A stretch of 64,000 bases of DNA, taken from Roseibium algicola. Lineage in GTDB: Bacteria > Pseudomonadota > Alphaproteobacteria > Rhizobiales > Stappiaceae. The notes below the pieces were generated by a model. It was not told where the DNA came from and ran no database searches. It saw only the letters and a list, made by a program, of their open reading frames with translations. Made by a program: the position numbers and the translations under genes. The stretch is taken from NCBI RefSeq assembly GCF_001999245.1, contig NZ_CP019630.1, positions 3,749,001-3,813,000 on the forward strand, read 5' to 3'. This document shows, in pieces, positions 16,319 to 25,081 of the stretch; the first letter of the stretch is position 1; each line of letters starts with the position of its first letter.

Positions 16319-17197
16319 ATGGATATGTTGCCCGTCCGCCTCTATGCCGCTTTTGCTGCCGATGAGCGAGGTGGCAACATCGGCGGCGTTGTTTTTGAGG
16401 ATACGCCGCTGTGGCCGGACGCGCGTCAGCGGATCGCGGCGGATATCGGTGCCCCGACGACGGGTTTTGTCCGCCAGAAGTCCGACAAGAGGATCGAGGT
16501 CCGCTTTCACTCGACCCGGGCGGAAATGGATATGTGCGGCCATGTTACCGTTGCGATTTTTGCGGCGTTGCTGGCCGACGGGCGGATTGGGCCTGGAAGC
16601 TATGTTCAGGAAACACCCGCGGGGGAAATCGGTGTTGATGTCGCCTCGGACGGTGCCATCACCATGCACCAGCCTTTGCCGAAGTTCGGATTGAACGAGG
16701 CAACCGCGGACGAGATAGCTCCGCTGCTCGGCATGGAGCCGGCTGGTATTCTCAGCGTTGCGGCGTCCTCGACAGCCCTTCGGCATGTTTTCATCGAAGT
16801 GGCAGATACCGATGCTCTGGCAGCCCTTCGTCCGGATGATGACGGGCTGCGCCGTTTCAGCCAGGAACGGTCGATCGAGACGATGGGCATCTGGTGCCGG
16901 ACAGGGCGTGGTCTGGGCAAGACTAAGGTTCGCCTGCGGGATCTCTGCCACGGTGTCGGCGATCCGGAAGAGGCGGCGAGTGGTACCACCAACGGTGCGC
17001 TGGCCTGCCAATTGTTCCGGGCGCAAAAACTTCTGCCTGGCAATGGCGGACAGGCGGTCCTGGTCGCGGAGCAGGGCTTCGAGATGGGCCGTCCAAGCAT
17101 TGTCAGAACAGTGCTGAACACGGCTGGCGGCGAAGTCACCGGTGTTTCTGTCGGTGGGTATGCGGCCTTGCGGCTGACGGGCGAGTTTCACCTGTGA
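16319..17197 (+). CDS. PhzF-family isomerase/epimerase
   Basis: The 292-residue protein has the PhzF fold signatures: an N-terminal VRLYAAFAADERGGNIGGVV, the RFHSTRAEMDMCGHVTVAI motif (about 62-80, with the conserved glycine and histidine region) and DPEEAASGTTNGAL in the second half. These correspond to the paired half-domains of the diaminopimelate-epimerase-like superfamily. PhzF proteins isomerise small acids, but most family members have no known substrate. The ATG at 16319 follows GAGAATGCCGAA; an ATG at 16325 is also possible. No partner genes are evident. Confidence 0.82.
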   Translation: MDMLPVRLYAAFAADERGGNIGGVVFEDTPLWPDARQRIAADIGAPTTGFVRQKSDKRIEVRFHSTRAEMDMCGHVTVAIFAALLADGRIGPGSYVQETPAGEIGVDVASDGAITMHQPLPKFGLNEATADEIAPLLGMEPAGILSVAASSTALRHVFIEVADTDALAALRPDDDGLRRFSQERSIETMGIWCRTGRGLGKTKVRLRDLCHGVGDPEEAASGTTNGALACQLFRAQKLLPGNGGQAVLVAEQGFEMGRPSIVRTVLNTAGGEVTGVSVGGYAALRLTGEFHL

Positions 17198-17218
17198 AAC
17201 CCGCCCGCCGGTGTGACG

Positions 17219-18796
17219 TCAGACCCGTTCGAACAGCGCTGGTCCCGTCTCGCTGAAGAGTTCGATCTCGAGCGACTTGGCCGGACCGGATGATACATCG
17301 CCAAAGACCAGCGTCGAACGGGATCCGTCGGGCGCGTTCTCGGTGACGAAATCGAACACCATTACCGGCCCGTTCCAGGGCTTCAGCGGGAAGGGGATCT
17401 GTTTCGGTCCTGCCATCAGCACCAGCTTGTCGCCGTCTGCCTTGATCTCGACCTTGCCGAAATACGGGTTGGAATAGGTGCCGGTGAGAAGGTCTTGCGG
17501 AGGCGTCGGGCCGGCATCTGCCGGGCGGTCCTGACCGACAGTGCTGCCACGTTTGGTGTAGAAACCTTCGAACCTGCTCGAATATCCGCCGTACCAGTCC
17601 CGGGTGATGTGGCCGAGCTGTGCCAGGTCGGTGAAAGAGGCCGTGATGGCTTCGGCTGCCCCGACAGGGGCTGCATTGGTGAGGACGACTATGCCCAGGT
17701 CGAGCGAGGGGATCATCGCAAAGCAGGTGCCCGCGCCCAGCAGGAATGCGCCGGAATGGCCGATCCGGACACGGCCGGACGGATCAGTGCCGACATTGAA
17801 ACCGTAACCGTAAAAGCCGGACCTGGCATCGGGGCTGTGGGGGCGATCCGAAAAGCTTTGCGGGCTGATGGCCGGCAGAAGCGCCTCGGGTGCGATAAGC
17901 GGAGTTCCCGCGTGGGCGCCGTCTGCAAGCAGCATCTTCAGCCAGATGGCCAGATCGTTGGCGGTCGAACTGACGCCACCTGCCGGCGACTGCGCATCAG
18001 GCTTGCGCTGGTAAAGCGGAGCAAAGCCGTCGCCGTCTCGGCTGTGTGGTATGGCGCGGTTGCTTGCTGCCATGTAGTCGGCAAAGCGTGAGCTGGTCGA
18101 CGTCATGCCGAGTGGCCTGTAGAGCGCTTCTTCCGAAAGGCTGCTCCAGTCGGTGCCGGCAGCCTCGGCAACGGCCTCCGCGGCGGCAGTCAGGCCGAAG
18201 TTGGTATAGGCATAGGAAATCCGGAAAGGTGCCAGCGGCAGAAGCTTCAATCTCTGCAGGATTTCCTTGCGGTCGTAACCCAGGTCTTCCAGATCGTCGC
18301 CGGCGTGGTCCGGCAGGCCGGAGCGATGGCTGTAGAGGTCACCTATGGTCAGCTTTTCGGTGCGGTCGGGATCGGACAATTCGAACCAGGGCAACAGTTC
18401 GCGCATCCGGCTGTCCCAGCCGACGACGCCCTTGCTGACCTGGCTCGCAACAACGGTCGCGCCCACCGGTTTGGAGAGGGACGCAAGCTGAAACACGGTG
18501 TCCGGTGTGATGGGTTCCAGTCCGCCAAGGCGGCGCACGCCGAAGCCCTTGGAATAGACGGTTTCGCCCCGATGAACGGCGGCAACGGCCAATCCCGGGA
18601 TTTTGCTGCGCGTCATCACGTCGGTCACGATTGCGTCAAGCTCCGCGACGGCCTTTGCAATCTGCTCGGGCGAGGCTTCAACACCTGGAGTCTGGGCAGG
18701 AGAAAGCTCCTGCGCAAACCCACGCAGCGGCAGTGCAGTCAGTGCAGCGGTCGCAGTGCCGAGAAACAGACGGCGGGAGAGTGTGTGCCGGGGCAT
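17219..18796 (-). CDS. Tat-exported serine hydrolase, class C beta-lactamase/PBP family
   Basis: The 525-residue protein has a twin-arginine-type signal (TLSRRLFLGTATAALTALPL, cleavage after GFAQ). The beta-lactamase-fold catalytic motifs are SLSK (106-109), YTN (197-199) and HSG (near 345). Members act as esterases, D-amino-acid peptidases or penicillin-binding-like proteins in the periplasm; the substrate is open. A C-terminal beta domain of about 120 residues follows, similar in position to the lipocalin-like tail of EstB or ADP-type proteins. I chose the ATG at 18796 with AAGGA eight bases upstream; the frame runs to 18871 but the extra residues would precede the signal. Confidence 0.82.
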   Translation of the reverse strand: MPRHTLSRRLFLGTATAALTALPLRGFAQELSPAQTPGVEASPEQIAKAVAELDAIVTDVMTRSKIPGLAVAAVHRGETVYSKGFGVRRLGGLEPITPDTVFQLASLSKPVGATVVASQVSKGVVGWDSRMRELLPWFELSDPDRTEKLTIGDLYSHRSGLPDHAGDDLEDLGYDRKEILQRLKLLPLAPFRISYAYTNFGLTAAAEAVAEAAGTDWSSLSEEALYRPLGMTSTSSRFADYMAASNRAIPHSRDGDGFAPLYQRKPDAQSPAGGVSSTANDLAIWLKMLLADGAHAGTPLIAPEALLPAISPQSFSDRPHSPDARSGFYGYGFNVGTDPSGRVRIGHSGAFLLGAGTCFAMIPSLDLGIVVLTNAAPVGAAEAITASFTDLAQLGHITRDWYGGYSSRFEGFYTKRGSTVGQDRPADAGPTPPQDLLTGTYSNPYFGKVEIKADGDKLVLMAGPKQIPFPLKPWNGPVMVFDFVTENAPDGSRSTLVFGDVSSGPAKSLEIELFSETGPALFERV

Positions 18797-18982
18797 ATGC
18801 AAATTCCTTGGGGAGATACTGAAATCAAAACAAGCATATGCATGATGCGCGAAACGCACCTGAGAGATCAACTTAACGACGTGTAATGCGGGATTGTTGA
18901 AACTTCTTGGTTAAGCAACCGTGTCTTGAGCAGACAAGCAAGCGGCCGGCTCCAGAACGGCATCCGGCCGGCAGGTCGGGTG

Positions 18983-19459
18983 CTATTCGAGGTCGCCGTG
19001 GACGGCGACCATATCCAGTTTCGCTTCCGGGGCGGCAATGGTTCTGAAGGCTTCGCGCACACCGTCTTCGGTCAGGTCGCGCTGAACGGCGATCAGCGTG
19101 TTTTCCGGATGCTCCTCGCAAAGCTCTGCCATATAGGCCAGCTCCTGACGGGCAACACCAAGCGCCGCCTCCACGGAAGGTGCGCCGTAAATGTCGACAA
19201 AATGCTGAGCAAGCCGCTCGGCGAGGGTGGTAAGCTCGGTTTCTTCGATCGGGGTGACGGCAACGAAGGTTGCTCTGCCGAAGGTTTCCAGCCCCAGCCA
19301 GCCGTTGGCAAAGGCCTGACGTGCCTTGCCGGTCAGGTCGGCTTCGGTCCAGTCGGAAAACTCGAAGCCGCCGGACAGGCACCATTCGCCGGTACGAGCC
19401 GGGGAAAAGAAGACGTTGCGGTCGCTGTCATCGAGGTGAATGGCACGAGCGAGTTTCAT
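18983..19459 (-). CDS. DUF6505-like protein of the formate dehydrogenase region
   Basis: The 158-residue soluble protein (MKLARAIHLDDSD) is rich in acidic residues and has no recognisable catalytic motif. It looks like the DUF6505 proteins that accompany the ligase-like and Mrp genes in alphaproteobacterial formate dehydrogenase clusters; I recall this from annotation rather than from a motif. The ATG at 19459 has GAGGG eight bases upstream and lies four bases after the preceding stop. An in-frame TTG at 19474 would overlap that stop. It is last in the operon from 21467 down to here, so a cofactor or assembly role for FDH is plausible. Confidence 0.6.
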   Translation of the reverse strand: MKLARAIHLDDSDRNVFFSPARTGEWCLSGGFEFSDWTEADLTGKARQAFANGWLGLETFGRATFVAVTPIEETELTTLAERLAQHFVDIYGAPSVEAALGVARQELAYMAELCEEHPENTLIAVQRDLTEDGVREAFRTIAAPEAKLDMVAVHGDLE

Positions 19460-19463
19460 CCGG

Positions 19464-20165
19464 TTATCCCTCAAGACGGCTGGAAAGCGGGATCAAGGTC
19501 GTGTCCTCGTCCGTTCTCAGCAACATACCAAAATTTTCATCGACACCGACGAAAGTGCCGGAGGTTCCGTCAACCTCCACCGTTTCACCCAGCGTCGGAA
19601 CAAGACCGCGCCAGTCGGAATGGACGGGGCGCGGGCCGTCGTCCAGCCAGCGATTGAGCCAGTAAAGGCTATGGCGCACCCAGCACTCCAGAAGCTGGTC
19701 GGGGGTAATCTCGCCGCAGCCTTCTTCGGACAACCAGGTTCGGTCAGGATCCTTGCCGGGGTTTGATTTCCGGCTTGTCATGCTGAGTTCCAGGCCGAGG
19801 ATCAGCCAGTCCGGGGTTGCCTCGGGATCCTGCGTAGACGCCTTGACGCGCATGCGCCCGCAGACCGCGCCGTTGACGCGAATCCGGCCATCCCATTCCA
19901 GGTGGACTGCCACTTCCGGCGGGGCGAGCGTGCCGAGCGCTGCCTGAAAGCCGAGGCCGCACACGGGCAGGATGGCCATGGCCTCCTCCAGCGGGACTTC
20001 CGGTGCAAAGATCAGAGCCGCCCGCAGGCGTTCCCCGCCAAGGTTATAGATGACTGTTCCGGGGTCCGTGCCGGTGATGGCAAGCGCCAATGCACGTTCG
20101 AAGGGATCTGCCTGTCCGGTCAGTGCCTCGCCCTGAAAAAGCGGCGGAAACTGCACTTCGCTCAT
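19464..20165 (-). CDS. Biotin/lipoate-protein-ligase-like protein (DUF4444 type)
   Basis: The 233-residue product resembles the biotin/lipoate ligase fold. An N-terminal ligase-like core has AILPVCGLGFQAALGTLAPPEVAVHLEWD and INGAVCGRMRV-like segments. A C-terminal domain (DWRGLVPTLGETVEVDGTSGTFVGVDENFG) resembles the beta-barrel DUF4444 domain. The canonical biotin-binding GRGR motif is not evident, so true ligase activity is uncertain. Its start overlaps the Mrp gene stop (20162-20165, ATGA). The consistent company of Mrp and the FDH genes suggests a protein-modification or cofactor-handling role. Confidence 0.65.
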   Translation of the reverse strand: MSEVQFPPLFQGEALTGQADPFERALALAITGTDPGTVIYNLGGERLRAALIFAPEVPLEEAMAILPVCGLGFQAALGTLAPPEVAVHLEWDGRIRVNGAVCGRMRVKASTQDPEATPDWLILGLELSMTSRKSNPGKDPDRTWLSEEGCGEITPDQLLECWVRHSLYWLNRWLDDGPRPVHSDWRGLVPTLGETVEVDGTSGTFVGVDENFGMLLRTDEDTTLIPLSSRLEG

Positions 20166-21271
20166 GCGTTGCCCTCCGCGATCAAAGTTCGGGCGAGTTG
20201 ACGGAACACGGAAGCTTCCGGCGCTTCAGGTGTCTTGATCGAAATCGGTGTGCCGCCATCGCCGGCAAGACGGATGTTGAGATGCAGCGGCACTTCGGCC
20301 AACAGGGGAACACCGAGCTTTTCCGCTTCCGCAGCAACGCCGCCATGGCCAAAGACATGTTCCTCATGACCGCAGTTGGTGCAGATGTGGGTCGACATGT
20401 TCTCGATCATGCCGATAAGCGGAACCTGCATCTGGTTGAACATGCTGATGCCCTTGCGGGCATCGATCAGGGCAACGTCCTGCGGTGTCGAAACGATGAT
20501 GGCGCCGTCGACGGCGAACTTCTGGCAAAGTGTCATCTGGACATCGCCGGTGCCGGGCGGCAGATCGACGATCAGCGCATCGAGCGCGCCCCATTGCACC
20601 TGGGTCATCATCTGCTGCAGAGCACCCATCAGCATCGGCCCGCGCCAGGCAACGGCCTCGTCGCCAGATGTCATCAGGCCGATGGACATCATGGTGACAC
20701 CGTGGTTGCGCAGCGGGAGGATCATCTGGCCATCCGGCGAGGTCGGCCGGCCGGAGATGCCAAGCATCTTGGGCTGCGACGGACCATAGACGTCGGCATC
20801 CAGAAGCCCCACCTTGCGGCCTTCGGCGGCCAGCGCACAGGCAAGATTGGCAGCCACGGTCGACTTGCCGACGCCGCCCTTGCCCGAGGCAACCGCGATC
20901 ACCCGGTCGATGCCAGGCACCTTCTGCGGCCCGGTTGCGCCCGGTGCTGCCGGTTTCGCCCGGATCGGCTGCGGTTCGGACGGTTTGGGCGCTGCGGGTT
21001 TGGCGGCCTGTGCGGCCGGCTGGTCCGCATGGGACGTCAGGATCACCTGAACGCTTTCGCAGCCTTCCAGCGCTTCGAGCTTCGTTTCCGCTTCGCGTTT
21101 CAGAACTTCCATCTCGGCCATGCGCCGCGGGTCGATCTCCAGGACGAAGCGGACCGTACCGCCATTGACCTGCAGTGCCCGCATCATGCCCGAGGCGGCA
21201 ATGTCCTCGCCGGAGGCCGGATCCTTGATCGTCTTCAGAACCGACAGGGCGGTTTCGCGCGTCAGTGACAC
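20162..21271 (-). CDS. mrp: Mrp/ApbC-type iron-sulfur cluster carrier ATPase
   Basis: The 369-residue protein has an N-terminal MIP18/DUF59 domain (1-80, VLKTIKDPASGEDIAASG) and a Pro/Ala-rich linker (85-118). The P-loop ATPase domain has the deviant Walker A GKGGVGKS (130-137), and a C-terminal CTNC pair near residue 297 can bridge a cluster in the dimer. It transfers Fe-S clusters to apoproteins. Its position in the formate dehydrogenase region suggests it serves those Fe-S subunits, though general housekeeping is possible. The start is GTG with AGGAC upstream. Confidence 0.92.
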   Translation of the reverse strand: MSLTRETALSVLKTIKDPASGEDIAASGMMRALQVNGGTVRFVLEIDPRRMAEMEVLKREAETKLEALEGCESVQVILTSHADQPAAQAAKPAAPKPSEPQPIRAKPAAPGATGPQKVPGIDRVIAVASGKGGVGKSTVAANLACALAAEGRKVGLLDADVYGPSQPKMLGISGRPTSPDGQMILPLRNHGVTMMSIGLMTSGDEAVAWRGPMLMGALQQMMTQVQWGALDALIVDLPPGTGDVQMTLCQKFAVDGAIIVSTPQDVALIDARKGISMFNQMQVPLIGMIENMSTHICTNCGHEEHVFGHGGVAAEAEKLGVPLLAEVPLHLNIRLAGDGGTPISIKTPEAPEASVFRQLARTLIAEGNA

Positions 21272-21272
21272 G

Positions 21273-21467
21273 TTAGTCCTGCCCCTCGATTTCGCCGGTG
21301 ACCACGTGCTCGAGACCGAGTTCCTCGATCGTCACGACAGCTTTCACCTTGAAGGATTTTCCCGCATTCGGGCCTGCTTCGCGCACCGCATTTTCGATCG
21401 CCTGCTGCGAGGTCACGCCGACCTGCTTCAGGAACTTGCGCATGGACATGTTGAAATCTTCGCTCAT
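21273..21467 (-). CDS. Small DUF6494-like protein
   Basis: This is a 64-residue protein (MSEDFNMSMRKFLKQVGVTS) with a helical N-terminus and a C-terminal beta part (KVKAVVTIEELGLEHVVTGEI). It fits the DUF6494 proteins that sit at the head of Mrp/ligase-like operons in alphaproteobacteria. I chose the ATG at 21467 because it follows AGGAGAATAAG; the longer frame to 21494 adds nine residues of doubtful value. It overlaps nothing, and its stop is two bases before the mrp start. Function is unknown. Confidence 0.65.
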   Translation of the reverse strand: MSEDFNMSMRKFLKQVGVTSQQAIENAVREAGPNAGKSFKVKAVVTIEELGLEHVVTGEIEGQD

Positions 21468-21559
21468 CTTATTCTCCTGTTGAATGCGGCGCACATTGAC
21501 GGCTCGCCCGATTGAAACCTACCCTAGCGGATCTGGCCAGCAACGTGAGGGAGGAGCGC

Positions 21560-22324
21560 GTGGGCTGCCGTGCCTTGATATTTCTTGCCGTTGCCCTGTC
21601 GGCCGGCATCCTGTTCCATAAACCGGGGATCGCGCAATCGCGGTCTTTCCGGATGGGCGTGCCAAACGCGATTGCGGAAACCGGCTTCCTCCAGTATCTG
21701 CTGCCGCGCTTTTCGCTCAAGACCGGGATCCGCATCGAAATCGTGGGTGACACGGAATCCTCCGAACTGAGTCTTTCGGAAGGCACTTCCGGGGTTGCCG
21801 TGTTCTCCGGACTTGGCAAGACCTGGTTCCTCATGACCCATGAGGAAACCAACGAACACGCGATCCGCTTTCGGGACTGGCTGACCGGGGACATCGGCAG
21901 GCGCACGGTTGATGCTTTCGAGGAAGACGGCAAGCAGGTGTTCACCGCAGCGCTCGAACAGGTGGAGGACGATGGTCCGGTCGTCCTGTCGGGTGATGCG
22001 ATCCGGGGTGAGGAACTGGCCGTTCTCCATTGCGGACGGTGCCACATGGTCAACGAGGCGACGCGCCTTACGACCATCGGTTCATCGCCTTCCTTCGCGG
22101 TGATGCGCAGTTTCTCCGACTGGCAAATGCGGTTCGAGGCGTTTTTTGCCCTCAATCCGCATCCCGCTTTCACGGTGATCGACGGCGTTACCGAACCCTT
22201 CGACATTAGCCGGCCATCGCCGATCGTGCCGGTGCAGATGACGCTTGAAGAACTCGAAGCGATCCTTGCGTTCGTTTCCCGCATTCCGCCGGCCGACCTC
22301 GGAGCCCCCATACAGTACCAGTGA
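21560..22324 (+). CDS. Shortened TupA-like periplasmic domain fused to a CxxCH haem segment
   Basis: The 254-residue exported protein has a signal peptide (MGCRALIFLAVALSAGILF, cleavage near GIAQS). The next 95 or so residues match two parts of a tungstate-binding protein with the middle missing. GFLQYLLPRFSLKTGIRIEIV aligns with the TupA N-lobe, and RFRDWLTGDIGRRTVDAFEE followed by DGKQVF aligns with the TupA C-terminal helix-strand. A haem-c motif CGRCH (C158, C161, H162) follows, then a cytochrome-like tail. I chose GTG at 21560, which has GGGAGGAGCGC upstream; the frame also opens at a TTG at 21512. It sits between the maturation genes and fdh, so a periplasmic electron carrier or metal sensor is possible. 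Activity is unknown. Confidence 0.7.
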   Translation: MGCRALIFLAVALSAGILFHKPGIAQSRSFRMGVPNAIAETGFLQYLLPRFSLKTGIRIEIVGDTESSELSLSEGTSGVAVFSGLGKTWFLMTHEETNEHAIRFRDWLTGDIGRRTVDAFEEDGKQVFTAALEQVEDDGPVVLSGDAIRGEELAVLHCGRCHMVNEATRLTTIGSSPSFAVMRSFSDWQMRFEAFFALNPHPAFTVIDGVTEPFDISRPSPIVPVQMTLEELEAILAFVSRIPPADLGAPIQYQ

Positions 22325-22340
22325 TCTTGTCTCATCCGGT

Positions 22341-24305
22341 TCAATGATCGCGCCGCTTGCTGATGTAGTCGTCCGTCGTGCGAACACGTGGGCGCTCGGC
22401 GGAGGCGAACGGGTTGTTTTCCGAATGGTAGACGGCGTTCACGCGGCAGTCGTCGCACATCTGTATGAGCTGTATGGCCTTGTTGTCCTGGAACATGGCG
22501 TGTTTGCCGGCGAGCTTTTCCGTCAGTCTCATCACTGTTGACCGGACACCGAATGGCTTGCCGCATTCAACACAGTTGAACGGCTCTTCTTCCTTCAGCA
22601 CCCTGGCGCGCAATGCGTCGTCCGAAAGATCAAGCCTCGGATCCAGTGTCAGGGCCTTTTCCGGGCAGATTGTCGTGCAGATGCCGCACTGAAGGCAGGC
22701 ATCCTCCTGAAAGCGCAGCTGCGGCGCATCGGGATTTTCCTTCAGGGCGCCGGACGGGCAGAGCGACACGCAGGACAGGCACAGCGTGCAGGCGTCCTGG
22801 TCAAGGACAACCGAGCCATAGGGGGCTCCTTCCGGAAGCGGGATGACCTTGCCCGGCTCGTTGAGCGTTTTGGCGGCGAGGCGCGTGATTTGCCGGCGGG
22901 AGCCAAAGGGCAGGATCGGCTGCTTCGCGGTCACCGGAGACTGTTCGCGGTAAAGGATTTCTTCCAGCTCGTCCGGATCTGACGGGGTGATGAGGCAGAC
23001 GCGGTCTTCGCCGGCGATCGCATTGGAGAGTTCGGCCTGGAAGGGCATGCCTTCCTTTTCGGTGGCAGGTGATAGCAACACGGTCACGTCGGCGAAGCCG
23101 CAGGCAAGTGCTGCCAGGCTTTCCGTATGGCCGAAACTGGCAATGGCTTCCATCTCCAGCGGAATGACGTCCGCCGGCAAGCCCTTGCCATAGCGCGCGC
23201 CCAGGCGGATCAGCTCTGCACCGTGGCTGCTGTCGTGAACGAGCAGGCGCGGTGCGTCGGAGCTGAGCTTGCGCCAGGTTGCCGCCAGCGTTTGCAGGCG
23301 CTGGAAGGTGTGGCTGACGGGAGGAGCATCGTAGCTGATGGCACCGGACGGACAGACTGCCGAACAGCTTCCACAGCCGGCGCAGACCATCGTATCGACC
23401 GCAACACTGTCGCCGCCAGGGCTGATGGCACCGGTTGGGCAAAGATCCAGACAGCGCGTGCAGCCTGTTTTGCGGGCCCTGGAGTGAGCGCAGAGCTGCT
23501 CGTCCAGACGAACGTAGAGCGGCTTTTCGAAGGTGCCGACAAGTTGCGAGGCATCCAGGAGCGCCTTGGTGAACGCGCCCGTATTGCCCGGGTCTGCCCG
23601 CAGGTAGCCTTCCCGCTTTTCCGGTGCGGGAAAGAGCGGTTGTCCCCGGCGGAGGTCCAGCACGATGTCGCATTCCGTGCGCCCACCGCTCTTGGGATCT
23701 GTCCAGTTGAACGCGCCCCGCCCGCCGGGAATGCGCTCCTGCAGGGCATCGAAACCGACCTTGAAGTGGCCAAGCGCACCGGTTGCTGTTGTCACCCGGC
23801 CGCGCACGATGTCGAACCGCCGGTCGTCGGCAAGAGGCAATTCGTCGGCAGGGTCGAGAATGACTGTAACGCTCAGGAGCTCGCAAAGATGGTCTGCCGC
23901 GGTAAGCGCAGCTTCGCTGTCGCCAAGGATGAGGCAGGTGCCCTCCGAGGTAACGTCCACGACCTTTGCACCGGGTGTCGGCAAGATCGATTCGGCGAGC
24001 AGCGCGGCCATCTTGGGAGACGTGCTGCGGGTGTCGGCGGTCCAACCGGCTCGGTCGCGCAGATCGACAAAAAGAGGTTCGTCCGCTTCAAGGTCCGCGG
24101 CCAGATCCTCGAACGCCTGGCGTTCCTGTTGGCATGCGATGATGACATTGCCTGCCTGAAGCGCCTCGGCAGCCTGCGCTGCTTCGCCGCGGCAAAGTTG
24201 CGTGTGGATTTTCGAACAGGGCAGTCCTGTCGCCTGTTCTAAAAGCCCGGCGTCAATAGCCTGAGTATTCAGGCAATCGCAAAGCAGAAGCCTTGGTTGC
24301 GTCAT
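22341..24305 (-). CDS. Multi-[4Fe-4S] ferredoxin-type protein of the FDH locus
   Basis: The 654-residue cytoplasmic protein has four ferredoxin-type cysteine clusters: CTRCLDLCPTGAI and CAGCGSCSAVCPSGAI near 285-335, and CTLCLSCVSLCPSGAL and CLQCGICTTICPEKAL near 510-560. Further C-terminal cysteine pairs CVECGKPF and CDDCRV may bind zinc or another cluster. The N-terminal 250 residues resemble a Rossmann-like domain (CLILGDSEAALTAADHLC). Homologues accompany DUF3305, DUF3306 and TorD genes next to membrane formate dehydrogenases, where they are presumed to deliver electrons or help maturation. I chose the ATG at 24305 (MTQPRLLLCDC); the frame runs to 24407. It is divergent from the DUF3305 gene. 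Confidence 0.85.
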   Translation of the reverse strand: MTQPRLLLCDCLNTQAIDAGLLEQATGLPCSKIHTQLCRGEAAQAAEALQAGNVIIACQQERQAFEDLAADLEADEPLFVDLRDRAGWTADTRSTSPKMAALLAESILPTPGAKVVDVTSEGTCLILGDSEAALTAADHLCELLSVTVILDPADELPLADDRRFDIVRGRVTTATGALGHFKVGFDALQERIPGGRGAFNWTDPKSGGRTECDIVLDLRRGQPLFPAPEKREGYLRADPGNTGAFTKALLDASQLVGTFEKPLYVRLDEQLCAHSRARKTGCTRCLDLCPTGAISPGGDSVAVDTMVCAGCGSCSAVCPSGAISYDAPPVSHTFQRLQTLAATWRKLSSDAPRLLVHDSSHGAELIRLGARYGKGLPADVIPLEMEAIASFGHTESLAALACGFADVTVLLSPATEKEGMPFQAELSNAIAGEDRVCLITPSDPDELEEILYREQSPVTAKQPILPFGSRRQITRLAAKTLNEPGKVIPLPEGAPYGSVVLDQDACTLCLSCVSLCPSGALKENPDAPQLRFQEDACLQCGICTTICPEKALTLDPRLDLSDDALRARVLKEEEPFNCVECGKPFGVRSTVMRLTEKLAGKHAMFQDNKAIQLIQMCDDCRVNAVYHSENNPFASAERPRVRTTDDYISKRRDH

Positions 24306-24449
24306 TGTGTGCGCGTCCTCTCCCCCGGATCGTCCGAAACCGATTCTCTTGTGATTTGTCAGACAATACCGAACCCCATAACAAGGGCGCTGAAAGGCGC
24401 GCGTCAAGTTCGACTTCTGCGGGGCTTGAAATTTATGTCGCTTGCTACA

Positions 24450-24463
24450 GCATTTTACGTAAC
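24450..24463 (+). promoter_or_regulatory. Putative regulatory motif upstream of the fdh operon
   Basis: GCATTTTACGTAAC contains the palindrome TTACGTAA and lies about 50 bp upstream of the DUF3305 start, in the divergent promoter region. The same 13-bp sequence with one change, GCATTTTACGTTA, occurs in the promoter of the tungstate transporter operon on the minus strand (35816-35828). The shared site suggests common regulation of formate dehydrogenase and tungstate uptake. The regulator is not identified. Confidence 0.45.
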
Positions 24464-24511
24464 ATCAAAACAGAGTCGGATTGAACCGGCGGACGGGGAG
24501 GTAGGTGGTTC

Positions 24512-25081
24512 GTGACTAGGGAAAGAACGCGCGTCATGCCGGTCGGGGTTGTGGTGCGCAGGCTGCCTGGCGTAACGCGCTGGCAGAAGTGGACCTGGTT
24601 GCCGGTGTCCCTGCTGCCGGGGGCCGCGCCTGCGGACTGGAAAATGCTGCGGGCCGAAGGCAATGCGATCGAATACCATGCGACGACCTTGAGCCTGGAG
24701 CTGCATCACACCCAGACCGAAGCCTATCTGATTGCCCTGTCCGACAAGGTTCCCTCCGTCTACGTTGTGATGCGGGCTGCCCCGGAGCTGGCTCCGGCGA
24801 TCCCCATTGAGGTGCTGCACATGACAGCATCTGCCCATGAAGGCCTGGATTACGCGGATTCCGCCGAGGTCTTTGTCGAGAAGGTGCCAATGCCGCCAGG
24901 GCTGATTGCCTGGGTCCGGGAATTCATTGACATGCACCACGAAGAGGAAATCTTCTACAAGCGCCAGCGTGACAAGCATCGGATCGACCTGGAGGAAGAA
25001 GGCATCGGTGATCCGCGCATCCGGCAGCTTGCCGACGTTTACCGGGCGCCCGGCACCCGAAAGAAGGACACACTGCAGTGA
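24512..25081 (+). CDS. DUF3305 family protein
   Basis: The 189-residue protein opens with PVGVVVRRLPGVTRWQKWTW (about 9-30), the characteristic DUF3305 start, and has conserved histidines (ELHHTQTEAY, IEVLHM) and a charged C-terminal tail. The family is restricted to formate dehydrogenase loci and is essential for FDH maturation or activity only by association. A GTG at 24512 has GGGGAGG upstream. The ATG at 24536 would start directly at MPVGVVV. The gene overlaps the DUF3306 gene by four bases (GTGA), so they are co-translated. Confidence 0.85.
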   Translation: MTRERTRVMPVGVVVRRLPGVTRWQKWTWLPVSLLPGAAPADWKMLRAEGNAIEYHATTLSLELHHTQTEAYLIALSDKVPSVYVVMRAAPELAPAIPIEVLHMTASAHEGLDYADSAEVFVEKVPMPPGLIAWVREFIDMHHEEEIFYKRQRDKHRIDLEEEGIGDPRIRQLADVYRAPGTRKKDTLQ

